From Linanthus parryae (taxonomy: Eukaryota; Streptophyta; Magnoliopsida; Ericales; Polemoniaceae), in the NCBI GenBank assembly GCA_023055425.1, contig JALGPY010000004.1:111083504-111147503 (forward strand): a DNA stretch of 64,000 nt, given 5' to 3'. The notes under the pieces were generated by a model. It was not told the DNA's origin. It saw nothing but the letters and a program-made list of their open reading frames with translations, and did no database searches. The position numbers and the translations under genes are program-made. Positions 24,859 to 36,612 of this stretch are shown piece by piece (the first letter of the stretch is position 1; each line of letters opens with the position of its first letter).

Positions 24859-26428
24859 GGGTAAAAGACAAAACCACCCTCTATTTATGGGGAAAATACA
24901 TTTCGCCCCCTGATTTATGGAGAAAATACATTTTGCACCCCTGTCAGTGGATGGAGGGGGACATATACCACCCTTCTGTTATAATTCGTTAGTGGAGGGG
25001 CGCAAATCGACTTTTTTTGACCATTTTACCCTTATTGATTGTAGATAAATACCACCTTTTTTGTTTATTATAGTTTTCATCATGTTCTTGAGCACCACCT
25101 CTACTACCACCAAATCTCCACCACAAACACCACCATCGAATCCCCACCACCAACACCACATCCACCAACACCAACAACATGAACATCAATAACAAGAAAA
25201 AATAAATTTCTTCACCAATATCAGCATGTTCTTCTTGACCAAACAAAACAAAACAATAAATTTGCACAAACAAAACAAGATCATATCAAGAACATCAATC
25301 ACAACAAGAACAAATCAACAAAATTTCTCCACCAAGCAAATTTTATACAAGAATATGTAATGAATAATAGTCTTCAAGAGAACAAGCTCACCGCGCTGCT
25401 TCATCTTGTTCAGGTGGTGCAAGAGAAGGGTCTTGTGTGGCGTCGGAAGCTCGCCGTAGGTGTCCTCGATGTGATTCGAGATCGCCGCTTGCTTCTAACC
25501 TTCTTTTTCCTTCAGAGCTTTGATTGCTGCCATGATCATCTACAAAACCCAGAAAAATTCTGAGAAAATCAGACCCAGATTCACACAATTACAACCAAAT
25601 TAAGAAACAACCCTACTCAAATCAGACCCAGAATTCATCAATCATTAGCAAATTAAGATGAAGCCCATCTAAAATCAGACCTAATCAGACCCAAAATCAA
25701 CAAACTAGAAATGAATTCAAATAAACCCATCAGAAATGTACCTCTGGGTACTGAGGGAGGTTCGAAGTATCCGCTGGTTGTTGAGTCTCGGACGGAAGGT
25801 GTAAACCGACAAACTAGAAGCGATCCCAGTGCTCTCTCGTTCACTGGTTCATCGATTCACTGTAAATCGATGGAGGTTGTGGCTCACTCGTTCACTGGTT
25901 CTCTCTCCAATTCAGACACATCGCCACCCATCTGTCTCTCTCGTTCTCTTTGAAATTCGAGTAGGGTTGTGGCTCACTGGTGATGACACAAGTGCAGTAC
26001 GAGGTTGACCCAAGCTGTAGATCATCTTTCTCTCTCCAATTCAGACGCATCGCCACCCAATCTGTAGATCGATGAAGGTTGTGGCTCACTGGTGGTGACC
26101 ATGTGTTCCTGATCGAGCCTAATAAGATGCCGAGTGAGATCAGAGATGAGAGAAGGGAAGATGAAGATGGCTGAGGTGGAGAGGGAGAAGGGAGACGAAG
26201 AATAGGGATGGAGGAGAAGGCAGCAGGGCTAGGTTTAGGAATGAGGAGAAGGAAAGCCTTTATAGTGGTGTACTTTCCTTAAATCGGGGGTAATTATGTC
26301 TTTTCACCCATCCGTTAGTAAGGTTTTAGTTTTTAACTCTGACAGGGGTGCAAAATGTATTTTCCCCATAAATTAGGGGGCAAAATGTATTTTCCCCATA
26401 AATGGAGGGTGGTTTTTGTCTATTACCC
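24859..26428. mobile_element. Non-autonomous MULE with long inverted repeats and 9-bp TSD
   Basis: About 92 bp inverted repeats: left GGGTAAAAGACAAAACCACC and right (inverted) GGGTAATAGACAAAAACCAC, each followed by two copies of a GGAAAATACATTT unit. Flanks TTATCAATA (24850-24858) and TTATCAGTA (26429-26437) match 8 of 9. The interior has no transposase. It contains a tandem duplication of about 110 bp (around 25870-25930 and 26030-26095) with the phrase CCAATTCAGACNCATCGCCA. Possibly a Pack-MULE, but no donor gene is recognised. Confidence 0.8.
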
Positions 26429-28032
26429 TTATCAGTAATAACTAGGTTTTCCTTATAGTTTCCTTATTATTAATATTAGTGATTAATAATGTCTCCTTGT
26501 AAGGAGATATTTGTCAAATAAATTTTATTATATAATTAAAATAGTTAAAGCTTGTTTTATTTGTTTCATTAAAATTAGTTTCCGGAATTATTATGGCTTG
26601 TAAATAATATTTAGGCTTGGCATTAATAAATGAGTTCTTGTAAATAATATCAGGGTGTCGTAGGTTTGGAAGAGTATAATTAGGGAATTAATTTGCATAT
26701 CATGTAGGGGCTTTGTGAATTTAATGAATTAGGTTGGACGTGTATTGATTAGAAGGTATAAACTTGTAGGAGACAGTTCGTAGACGAGGGCTACGTCGAT
26801 TTCCCGTGAAAACTACTCCCAGATAAATGTTGTTTCGACTCTCACAGTGAGTATACATTCTTAGCCTTGCGTGCCTAGCTCTTTCGTATCAAATTGTGAC
26901 TTTTGTATCATGACTCAAGTATATGTGAGTTTACTCTCCAAACTGGTTTTACTTAAGTACTTGATTTAAAGTCTTTAAATTTATTTTCTTATTTTCACTT
27001 GGAAATTTTGTTGTTCAAATGCTACACTTGATCATAAATCATTTTCAACGAAAAGTTGAATATCGCATGTACCGGAACAAGTAGATTGGTTTGGCCTTGT
27101 TGGTTTGGATTAGCCCTAGTTGGCTTCATTTTCCCTTGTTGGGTTAGTTTGGCCCTTAGTTTAGCCCAGATCTTTGCCATGTTGGCTAGAGTCCTATCTA
27201 GTACTACCATTCTGGACTTACGATTCTTAATGGGTGTCGACACTTAAGGTCTAGTATGGTTTATAAGAGTAGGGGCGGGAAAGGTTTTCCATGACGCCAG
27301 ACACAGAGCCAATGTTTCTCTCTCGTTGTCGTCTACGCCAGGAGGGTTTCCCAAGGAAAGGTTTTACCATCCCTTGATCTGGATTTTCGATATGAGGATT
27401 GTTATTGTGTTCTACCTTGGTCTATCTTGGTTACTGCGAGATAATATTATGACTTTTTTTGTTACGATGCTTGGAGGCAGCTAAGTGAAAATCATGACAT
27501 GAATGGTTATACCCCTTGGGAAAATCTTTAATTGTGAACATTGGTCGTTGTTGGAATTTTAGGTGGACTTATTATTGGGTCATTCATAATTGGTTAACAC
27601 TGTCGCTTAGGACTCTGCAAATTATGATATTTTTTTTACTCGTGCTTTGTTTTTCTTTCTACTTTATTAAGTACGTAATCCATTAGCCTTTCTTAGCTTT
27701 CCTACTTTCACATGATAAGGTGTACTCTCACTCAGCATTTCCTGCCGACCTTTCAAAAGATTGTGGTCTTTTTTCATTTCCTCGCAGATCTAAGAGCTGG
27801 ATTATGGAGTAAAGGGATTCGAGACTCACCTAGACTATCAGGCAACATCACTCTATGTTGAGAACACTAGTTTAAGAATATTATCGTAATGTTGTAGCCT
27901 GTTTGTTGCCTAAATACATTGTGTAATAACTTATTGATTTTAAGTTTGTATGTGGAATGATTTGTTCTCGATTTTTGCTATTCGAGTAGCACTCTCCCGC
28001 TATCTCCCCAACCGAAATAAGGTGGTGTTACA

Positions 28033-28400
28033 TATATAATAGTTATATATATATTTATAAATTTTATATATGGAAGAAATATAAAAATAAAATAAAAGTT
28101 GATATTTAGTTATTAAGTAATATTTATTGCATTTTATTTAAGTATTTGAGTAAAAGCATATGTTCATAAGATTTTTAACATAATATTATAGTTGTAATCT
28201 AAAGTTCTGATTGCCATTGGTTATAAAATAATTTAATAAAAGTACAATTTTCAATTTTAACGGTCATATATAATTTAGATTTATAAATAATATTTATAAG
28301 ACTTTGATATGATGTGGAATGTTGCAGTTGGTCTTTTATTGACACACAATTGATGATGTGGAAGCCAATTATTGAAAAAGCTGAGTATTATTATACTTTA
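28033..28400. other. AT-rich intergenic, nothing recognised
   Basis: No gene or element is seen between the solo LTR and the LINE target duplication. Confidence 0.5.
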
Positions 28401-28531
28401 ATATGTAATATACTTAAAGTTGTCTCCTTATCTTTTTTCACCAGTCTCAAATTTGCTCCGAACTTCTCGGAGGTGAAAAGTGGGCGACTAGGGTTTCTTC
28501 TCCGACGGCAAGCACGTCGATTTGCACTGCG

Positions 28532-29734
28532 ATGGATACAGAACAGCGCCGATCACCTCTGTTACTTCCAGAGGAGGATGAACCCGAAGCTTTTTCAAAC
28601 GACCATTGTCTTGAAGCCATTAGCAACTTAGGTCCCTGTCTCATCGGATCTTTCTTGCATCCAATCACCTTCAACACGTGGGCGATGAAACAAACTTTCA
28701 AGCGAATATGGGAGGAAGGTGATGAAGTTAAGATCAACGAAACCAGCACAAACCGCTTCGTTATCGAATTCCCATCATCAAAATCTATGGAGAAAGCACT
28801 GAAGGGGGGGCCGTGGTATTTCGACGGCAACGTGCTACTCCTAAAACAGTGGAAGGCTTCAGCGAGCACTGAAAATACCAAGTTTGAAATCCTAGATGTC
28901 TGGGTTCAAATAAAGAATCTGCCATACTTTCTACAGAACGAGGAAGACATCCGAAAGGCTGTTCGGAAACTGGGCGAAATACTTAAGGTTGATGATAGAG
29001 ATTTTACGGGTAACGGAGGCGATTACAAACGAGTTCGGGCTCGTATTGATCCTCACAAACCTCTGAAAAAGGGGGTAAACATTATTGCTTTGGGCGAAAA
29101 AGTTTGGATTGACTACACGTACGAGAGAATTCCGGAAATCTGCGAATGGTGCGGATGCCTAACCCACCACACCCTGTATTGCAAGGCGATGACGGAGGAG
29201 GATAAAACACAAACCCGACCATGTTACGGTTCCTGGTTGTTATGTCGTTCCCCTCCAAGAAAGAAAGTGATTAGTACTGAAGCATTAAACCCCGAGGTAG
29301 ACGGTGGTATGGGTGTTCCTGAGGTGAATGTCAATCTTGTTTCGGAGGTTGCAGGGATCAGCGAGGATCAAACCACAGAAGATATGGGTATGAACATGAT
29401 TATTGATGAAGGTAGTCAGGACAGTGTCATTACTATGATTAACAACCCTCTTAGTTATGTCGACAACTCAGCAGATATTCCACCATTTAAGGATAGTGGC
29501 AAAGCCATCGTTTCCGACACGCCATCAAACAGTGCTCCAAAGCGGAAAGCAAGCCAACGGAATTTCTCTCCAAACCCAAAAGAGAAGATCAAGGACGTGG
29601 CAGATCCGCTAAGGGAAAATCTACAGTTTAGAGGAGGGGGTGCTCGTGGACGTGGTAATGGTCGCAATTCTAATGCAGGTAGAGGAGGACGGGGTCGAGG
29701 CCAACCGAAAGAGACTGGTTCGGTTCGCACATAG
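28532..29734 (+). CDS. LINE ORF1 protein: DUF4283 domain and CCHC zinc knuckle
   Basis: Nucleic-acid-binding chaperone-like ORF1 product of plant L1 elements, 400 residues, uninterrupted. The DUF4283 region covers about residues 20-160, with typical pieces GGPWYFDGNVLLLKQW and VWVQIKNLPYF. A CX2CX4HX4C knuckle CEWCGCLTHHTLYC follows at about 208-221. The C terminus is rich in Arg and Gly (GRGNGRNSNAGRGGRGRGQ), which fits RNA binding. ORF2 starts about 170 bp downstream, the usual spacing. This is a transposon gene rather than a host gene, and being open does not show that it is expressed. Confidence 0.88.
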   Translation: MDTEQRRSPLLLPEEDEPEAFSNDHCLEAISNLGPCLIGSFLHPITFNTWAMKQTFKRIWEEGDEVKINETSTNRFVIEFPSSKSMEKALKGGPWYFDGNVLLLKQWKASASTENTKFEILDVWVQIKNLPYFLQNEEDIRKAVRKLGEILKVDDRDFTGNGGDYKRVRARIDPHKPLKKGVNIIALGEKVWIDYTYERIPEICEWCGCLTHHTLYCKAMTEEDKTQTRPCYGSWLLCRSPPRKKVISTEALNPEVDGGMGVPEVNVNLVSEVAGISEDQTTEDMGMNMIIDEGSQDSVITMINNPLSYVDNSADIPPFKDSGKAIVSDTPSNSAPKRKASQRNFSPNPKEKIKDVADPLRENLQFRGGGARGRGNGRNSNAGRGGRGRGQPKETGSVRT

Positions 29735-29904
29735 CTATTCGGTGATCCAAAGAGGGCTGCTGTAATTGGCAGCGTGATAGGGGGGACAATAACAACAACA
29801 GCTTCTCAGGTTTCCAATGTTGGGATTCCGCTAGTAGACGGGGGCGCCCAAAAGTACCCAAACAATGAAGTGGCTCAGGCTGAAAATCAGCCTAGCCAAT
29901 CGCA

Positions 29905-32900
29905 ATGAGTCTGTTAAGCTGGAACGTGCGGGGGCTTGGCAACCCCCATAGCGTTATTTCTCTTCGCGACCTCGTGAGGAGAGTTAAGCCAAATATAGTC
30001 TTCTTGATGGAGACAAAGTTGTATGCAACGGAGATGAAGCGTATGCAGGATGCGCTGGGTCTTCACAACGGCATTTTCAGAGATTGTATTGATCGGCGAG
30101 GTGGTTTGGCGATGATGTGGGATACTGAGGTCAGATTTAATTTAATTAATTGGTCTGATTTTCATATTCACATTAATTTTTCTGTTGTCAGTGATAACAA
30201 ACAGGGTTTTCTGACGGGTTTTTATGGAGACCCTGTTCGCGAAGAAAGACATAATTCATGGGCTCTGTTAGAAAAACTGTGTCCTGTGAATCAGCCGTGG
30301 TGTGTAGTAGGAGATTTCAATGCTTTTTCCTCGGTGTCAGAAAAGGAAGGGGGAAGACCAGTCCCCTTCAGACAAATCGAGGCTTTTAGAAGCGTTATTG
30401 AGAAGCTCCATTTACGTGACATGGGATTTTCGGGCACTCAATTCACCTGGACGAATAATCAAAGTGACGAAGCTTCCATCAGGGAAAGGTTAGATCGCTT
30501 TTTGATGACGGATAGCTGGTCTGATTTGTTTGGAAGAGCAAAAGTTCAGCATATGGTAGCCGAAGTTTCTGATCACGTTCCTATAGAGATCTCTTGGAAC
30601 CTCAGTATTCTAAGGAATGTTCAAGTCAGGAAGAGGTTTCAGTTCGAAGCAATGTGGCTACATCATCAAGGTTGTGAGGGGATTGTAGCAGAAGCATGGG
30701 CATCTCCAAACTCGACGATAGAGACGAAGCTTGGGATCACGGCTACTGCTCTCAAGTCATGGGACAGAAATACCTTTGGTAGTGTGAAGAAGCAACTGCA
30801 GCAGATGCGTAGTAGGCTAAGGCAGCTATCTGATGACCCTCAATCTAGCTCGGCTATCTTAGAGATTAGAGAAATGCGTTCTAACATTCTCCAAATCCTT
30901 CTTAAGGAGGAGGAAATGTGGAAGCAACGTTCTAGAGACAACTGGATTCGAAAAGGGGACAAAGAAGTAGAAGATATGTGTACTCGGATGCTCAATGGAG
31001 AGGAGGATGTATCCAGGTTCAATCATACACTTATCGCTTTAATTCCAAAGATCAAACAGGTTCGCAAGGCTAGCGATCTACGTCCCATTAGTCTCTGCTC
31101 CACCATTTACAAAATTGTTACTAAAACTCTCGCAAACCGGCTCAAAGGCATTCTTGATTCGCTGATTTCAGAAAATCAAAGTGCCTTTGTATCGGGGCGC
31201 ATGATTACAGACAACATTTTGGCTGCTTTTGAAGTCCTGCACTCTATGAAGAACAGGAAGAAGGGTAGAGACGGTTATTTAGCACTTAAAGCGGATATGA
31301 GCAAGGCTTATGATCGAGTGGAATGGAGTTTTTTGAAGGAGGTGATGATTCGTATGGGGTTCGGCCCTCGTTGGATTGAAGTGGTTATGAGTTGTATCTC
31401 GTCCCCTACCTACAGCTTGATAGTGAACAGGGAAGTCCACGGTCACATTGTTCCGGAACGGGGGATGCGTCAGGGATGCCCATTATCCCCGTACCTGTTT
31501 TTGTTAGTGAGTGAGACTCTCTCTCGCCGGCTTTCAGCAGCCGTTGGCACTGGGGAGCTCTCGGGTGCTGCAGCATCTAGGGGGGGCCCGATTGTCTCCC
31601 ATCTCGTTTTTGCCGACGATAGTTTACTTTTTACTAAAGCTACAATGCCTGAGATATATACTCTACGCTCTATTCTGCAGGATTACGAGACAGCCTTGGG
31701 TCTTCTATAGTTTTTTCAGATAATGTCAATGAATACGACCGGGTCACTCTCAGCCACCTTTGCGGAGTTCAACTTGTAGATCAACATGACAGTTATCTTG
31801 GGCTTCCAACTACCTTTGGTAGAAAGAAGTCGGTAAATTTTGGTCACTTAACGGAGCGGATTAGTAAAAAGTTCAAAGGGTGGAAAGGCAAGCTCTTGTC
31901 AGTTGCAGGTAAGGAAGTAGTAATCAGAGCTGTAACTCAAGCTATTCCAAATTATGCGATGGGATGCTTCCTTTTTCCGAACCAAGTTTGTCAAGACATG
32001 GAGAGATTAACTCGACAGTTTTGGTGGGGAGGAAGTGATGAAAAGAAGACTATGCACTGGGTGTCTTGGGATAAAATGAAGCAACACAAGTCTGAAGGAG
32101 GGATTGGCTTTCGAGACTTTTATGATTTCAACATAGCCAATCTGGAAAAACAGTCATGGAGGTTCTTGCGCTTCCCAAACAGCTTAGTAAGTCGTATCTT
32201 TTAGGCCAAGTACTTTAAACAGTCTAACATTCTAGACTTTCAGTTGACTCGTAACTCACAAGTTTCTTATGCACTGAGAAGCTTACTGGCTGGTAGAAAT
32301 TTGATTAAGTCTGGACTGATGTGGAAGATTGCAAACGAAAATAATGTGAGGGTTTTTTGGGACTAATGGATTCCGCGTCCAACTACCCACAAGATCATCA
32401 CCCCCTGTCCACAAGGTTGGGAGAATCTTCGTGTAAACTGGTTGATAGATGAGGCCACAGGTAGCTGGAATATGAACCGGGCTCGACAGGCACTTTTACC
32501 AGTAGATGTGGATGTGTTAGCTTCTGTCCCGATTCAAAGTGATGAGAATTTTGATACTTTTTATTGGAAACACACCGATGACGGTATTTATACGGTTTCT
32601 AGTGGCTACGAAGCTCAAAGGAAGATTACGAAGGCTGTCATGTCCCCCTCTACGGGTCCAATTTACCAAGGTTGGCTTGATAAACTCTGGAAGTTACGCA
32701 TACCCAAAAAGATGATTTTTGTTGTCTGGAGAATCTGGAATAGCTCACTTCCAGTCCTAACTCGATTACTGCACCGTGGAGTCGATTTATCAACAACTTG
32801 TCAGGGGTGTAAGCGTTGGGCTGAAGACGATGACCATCTGTTCGTGGGATGTAAAGTTTCAAAGAAGTTTTGGGAAGTTTTTACGCTCCAAGACCTGATC

Positions 32901-33635
32901 ACAAAGAAGAATGCCCCTCTTAGGTTGTGGCTGCGTGATGTATTTGAACAAAGTTCTACTCCCCTCTGTGAGAAAGTGGTTGTGTGTCTCTGGTCGATAT
33001 GAGGGAGACGTGACAAGCTTCAGTTTGAAAATACCGAGCTTCCTGTGGATGAAGTAGCAACAGGGGGTTTGAATGTGCTTACCTGGTTCAAAGAAAGCCA
33101 TCTCCGAGGCCTTTTTGAAGTTCACTGCTCTGCTCCACCTCCATTACAACAGAAATGGCAACCTCCCCCTACCAATTTCATGAAAATAAACTCAGATGCC
33201 ACTTGGAGAAGCTTAGGCCCAGCATCAGGATTAGGGGTTGTTCTTCGCAATGATTCTGCGAACTTTATTGGAGGAAGAACTCGACGAATTCCCCAGACCC
33301 GTACCCCCCTTCTCGCTGAAGTAGAAGACATGGTGGAAGGTTTAGAGTTCGCCAAAGAGATGCGGGATAATAACATCGTTTTGGAGTCAGATTCTCTGGT
33401 GGGTATCTCTCTGTTATCAACGGGGTCTTTCGGAAAGTTAAGTGGTCTCAATTCACTATCTGAACTCAAAGATGTTCTACTACGAGGAAGAATTTTGCTT
33501 TCCAATTTTGACACAGTGGAGTTGAAGCATATTGGTCGCGAAGGAAACAAACTAGCTCACTTGTTCGCTAATAGAGGTCTTTTGAAGGTGATACTAGTTT
33601 TTATTCTGAAACGCCCAGTTGGGCTATTGATGTAA
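29905..33635 (+). pseudogene. LINE ORF2: endonuclease, reverse transcriptase, RNase H; broken
   Basis: Starts with the endonuclease signature SWNVRGLGNP; METKL, GDFNAF and DHVPI motifs follow. After DNWIRKGDK (about 30960) the sequence jumps to EVEDMCTRMLNGEED. The linker and the first RT block normally found in between (by recall about 150 residues) are missing without a frame change. RT resumes with DLRPISLCSTIYKIVTKTLA and keeps FADD at about 31610. Near 31703 a short deletion shifts the frame, and the protein continues from TCT 31704. In-frame stops are at about 32202-32204, 32365-32367 and 33000-33002. The zinc-binding RT-associated region lies at about 32670-32900 and RNase H (NSDATW, AEVE, ESDS) at 33190-33590. 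Confidence 0.88.
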
Positions 33636-33713
33636 TGCAACCAGACTCTTTGGGTGTGACTACCATTTAATTCAATTGATTTTCCCCTAAAAAAAATTAT
33701 ATGTAATATACTT

Positions 33714-33990
33714 TTTTAAAGACACAAATACTTTTTTGCCAAAAAAATCAAATAAGCATACACGAATTTCTCATGAGTCATTCACTTGAATGATTTAGAA
33801 TAAAATTATGGTTTTATGAAATGGAAAAAATAAAATAGAAAATGTGACAAGATAAAATAAAACATGTAGAGTGCGAGCTGACACAAACTTTGAACGTGGA
33901 TTGCACGCACACTGCACAACATCTTCTAAAACGATATCTTTGCAATACAAAGGACGTGTAAAAAATATTCGAGGGTTTTAAACTTATTGC
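33714..33990. other. AT-rich intergenic, nothing recognised
   Basis: No gene or element seen downstream of the LINE. Confidence 0.45.
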
Positions 33991-33999
33991 TTGCTTTGG

Positions 34000-36040
34000 G
34001 CCACTACACTTCGAGACAACTGTGGTTAGGATGACATGTTTCTAGGGAGACATTTGCTGATATCATATCTGAAACATTGTCAAGCAGTATAGATCTCTCT
34101 TTGATTATCAAAATATTTGAATGTTTTAAATTTCGATGTCTAATTCAAATGTCATGAAAATGTGCAAGGCCCGAAACTCTATCTTGGTGAACTCGTCATT
34201 ATTACCAATATTAATAGCAATAAATTATATGTTTATGTTGAAAAGTTAAGGTCATCAAACTAAAACAAAAATCAATTTTAGGTAAGGGATAATAATACTT
34301 CAACTTACCTCATGAGCTTTATCAAATGAATTGATGGATGCCCGTTCTTGGAATGGATGGCGGAGCGTAGTTTGCACATCGAATATAACTGCTCTCACTT
34401 AGTAGCAGTAGTAGCAGCCTACTCCCTGATGAGTTTAGCCTTCCGTAACTAAGGATCAAATCCAATTCGAGAAAAGGTGGAGTATGAACTTATTAACTCA
34501 TCCAAATTGCAAATTCAATGCCCTAGAGATAGGTAAATAAAATCTCGATCATATTCCACCCCATACCAATGAACAATATTTGGATGAGTGTCCTAAGCAG
34601 TAAGATTATGAATTTCTTTTGAAGCATCATCCAGATGACTCAACACAAGGCGCTTAACCTCCATTGGACGCCTATCATATGTTCCCTCAAGAAAAAGAGT
34701 ATCGTTGCTCCCTATATAAATAATCTCATGGGTGGCACACAGTTTAAAATCCTATTCCCACCTATATCATCGCAGTCACCAGGAGTTGGAAGATTCGGGA
34801 GTCATTGTTGTCCAATATCCTCAGTGATTGGAGTATCGACACCGCCTACTATGTTCACAACCACTGACTCAGACAAGTGATTTCTACTTAACTCAATAGC
34901 TGCACTAACTTTAGGTTTTCTTTCTAGGCACTAAATCTGAATGTTTAACACGCTCGCATACGCTATTCAACATACTCTTTTTCAACAAAATCGAAACCAG
35001 AAGAATTAAAATGCAGCCAAGATGACACCCACTAAACCCAAAACATATTTCAAGTTATACTTCCCTGATAACTCCCTCTTAGCAGCTCTATGAACGTTCA
35101 TTGGTGCCTAAGTAGATAGAGCGATTGTGATATTTACAGCCGGATGAGGGTTTCATGGTCTATAAGACATAATGGCTGACTCTATTTTGCTATGATCAAA
35201 TATTGTGTAGACATTGACAATACTATGATAATCTTTTGAAAGTTGTCCATCCAATCACACTGTCGGTTAAAACCATTCTCCGCATCAGAGGAAAACTCAC
35301 CAACATGATTACTAGATTTATGACACAGAAAGGAGGCACTAATTTCAGCAAACCTCAGATACCACAAGTCCTCTTTAGTTTATGGAGAGAGATATTAGTA
35401 AAGACAGAAAGGGGTTGGTCGATATCCTCGAAATCTATATGACTGGATGTCATTAAATCTTTGATATCTTTACAGCGTAAAATTGTGTTATCTTCAAAAG
35501 TCTCGAATATAGTTGTTAAATCATCTGAATTGAAGGCATGAATAAGTTGTCCAGGTTTAGCATCCAAAATGAAGACGGTGATCTTTTTATTCTATTATGA
35601 CTCCAACTTCAGCTTTTATCGTCGTTGTGTGCTTAATAAATTCTTCAGCCCCCATAGCGAGTATCTGGAAAAAGAAAACAAAAAAAAAAACAGAATGAAA
35701 CTCTTAGCTACTTACATGCAATTCACAATAAAAAAATATGCGTATGAAAATAGAAATAGTGTTTTTTGGTGAGTTATATGTTTCACATACCGCTCCTCCT
35801 TCGTAGCTAGGGTCGTGTACATAGAATCCCAATCTTCTCCGCAATCCAAATTGAAGCTATGCTGATAGACACATCAGCATCACTACCAGTACCCTCATGA
35901 TATGGAAGATCTCGATATGAAGAATAAATTGACTCACCTGAAAACACAGGAGGACATTCCTTGAACTCTCATCCACCGTATAGATAATTCCATTTAGAGC
36001 AACCGCTAATGCATTGTTGATATTATGTTCACTGGATCTA
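34000..36040 (-). pseudogene. IRE1: IRE1-like ER-stress sensor kinase/RNase, decayed pseudogene
   Basis: Pieces of plant IRE1 occur in the correct order on the minus strand. Lumenal domain: ALAVALNGIIYTVDESSR (exon ending 35938, GT donor), then LDCGEDWDSMYTT (about 35810-35850), then EEFIKHTTTIKAEVGV and ITVFILDAKPGQLIHAF (about 35530-35655), then WYLRFAEISASFLC (about 35325-35367). Transmembrane segment: KYVLGLVGVILAAF (about 35010). Kinase: EGTYDRRPMEVKRLVLSHLD, ASKEIHNLTA, DTHPNIVHWYGVEYDRDFIY (34520-34690), NGHPSIHLIKLMR with a GT donor at 34308, then VSGLAHFHD, HRNLKHSNILIIKERS (34090-34170). Multiple stops and frameshifts occur. The catalytic HRDLK is HRNLK, and no RNase domain is seen. 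Introns are retained, so this is a DNA-level copy rather than a retrocopy. Confidence 0.82.
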
Positions 36041-36612
36041 TAATGAGATACATTTATGTCAAATTCAGAGATTAAAATCTTACTCACGGTATCATCATTT
36101 TTTGAACTATTTTTTGTGCACGTGCATTGCACGGGGCCATATTTTCATGTGATCTTCTTCACATTTATATATCATTTTTAAATTATTTTTATTGACGTAA
36201 TATATTTTACAACCTGTGTAAAAAAATGTGAAAAGATTTTCCTTACAATCATTTTCATGTGTTCGGTTAACACGTGAAAATTATTTTTTCTGAGATACAT
36301 GTAAAAATATTTTTTCTAGTATGTGGTATAAATGTAACAATTGTAAAATATTTACCACGTAACTTATTGGCTTAAGTTTTTATTTTTATTTTTTTTCTGA
36401 AAGTTTGTTGGCTTAATGAATAAACATTTGTTATTTGAAAGGTTGAATCATCACAATCAACATTACATGTGATGGAGCCCTTCAACACAATTTGAAAAAT
36501 GACACAGAAATTGAAATTCGTAAATCATTTTACATCATTTACGGAAGAGTGTTTTACTTGATAAATTATTTTACGGAACAAATTGTAAATCTAACAGCGG
36601 AAATTAGGAAAA
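36041..36612. other. AT-rich intergenic with a small GC-rich palindrome
   Basis: Contains GTGCACGTGCATTGCACGGG (36117-36136), a partial hairpin like those near Helitron 3' ends. No CTRR terminus follows on either strand, so no element is called. Confidence 0.35.

Larger units (their letters stand above)
21925..28032 (+). repeat. Solo LTR of a related Tekay-like family, interrupted by later insertions
   Basis: Several blocks match the 3.1-kb Tekay LTR in order: the CT-rich leader and GTAATC segment (22600-23050), TCGTAGACGAGGGCTACGT (26779-26797 versus 11228-11246), GTGTCGACACTTAAGGTCT (27235-27253), the CTCAGC...GGTCTT...CGCAGATCTA block (27731-27792) and the TATCTCCCC end. It opens near TAATAACAACCC and closes GGTGTTACA; no internal region or partner LTR follows. 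Subtracting the mariner-like (23151-24368) and MULE (24859-26428) insertions leaves about 3.3 kb, the expected LTR size. Left edge and TSD are blurred by TA repeats. Confidence 0.65.
28416..33698 (+). mobile_element. Plant L1-type LINE, full-length but internally deleted
   Basis: Perfect 15-bp target duplications ATATGTAATATACTT lie at 28401-28415 and 33699-33713. A short A-rich tail (from 33689) ends the element. It carries ORF1 (28532-29734) and ORF2 with endonuclease, reverse transcriptase, zinc-binding RT-associated region and RNase H. ORF2 contains a large in-frame deletion, a frameshifting deletion and three stops, so the copy is inactive. The crisp duplications argue that it is not very old. 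Confidence 0.93.

Noticed and set aside
36117..36136. Helitron 3' end
   Set aside because: A GTGCATTGCAC palindrome is present, but no CTRR terminus at the right distance on either strand and no 5' TC end were found.
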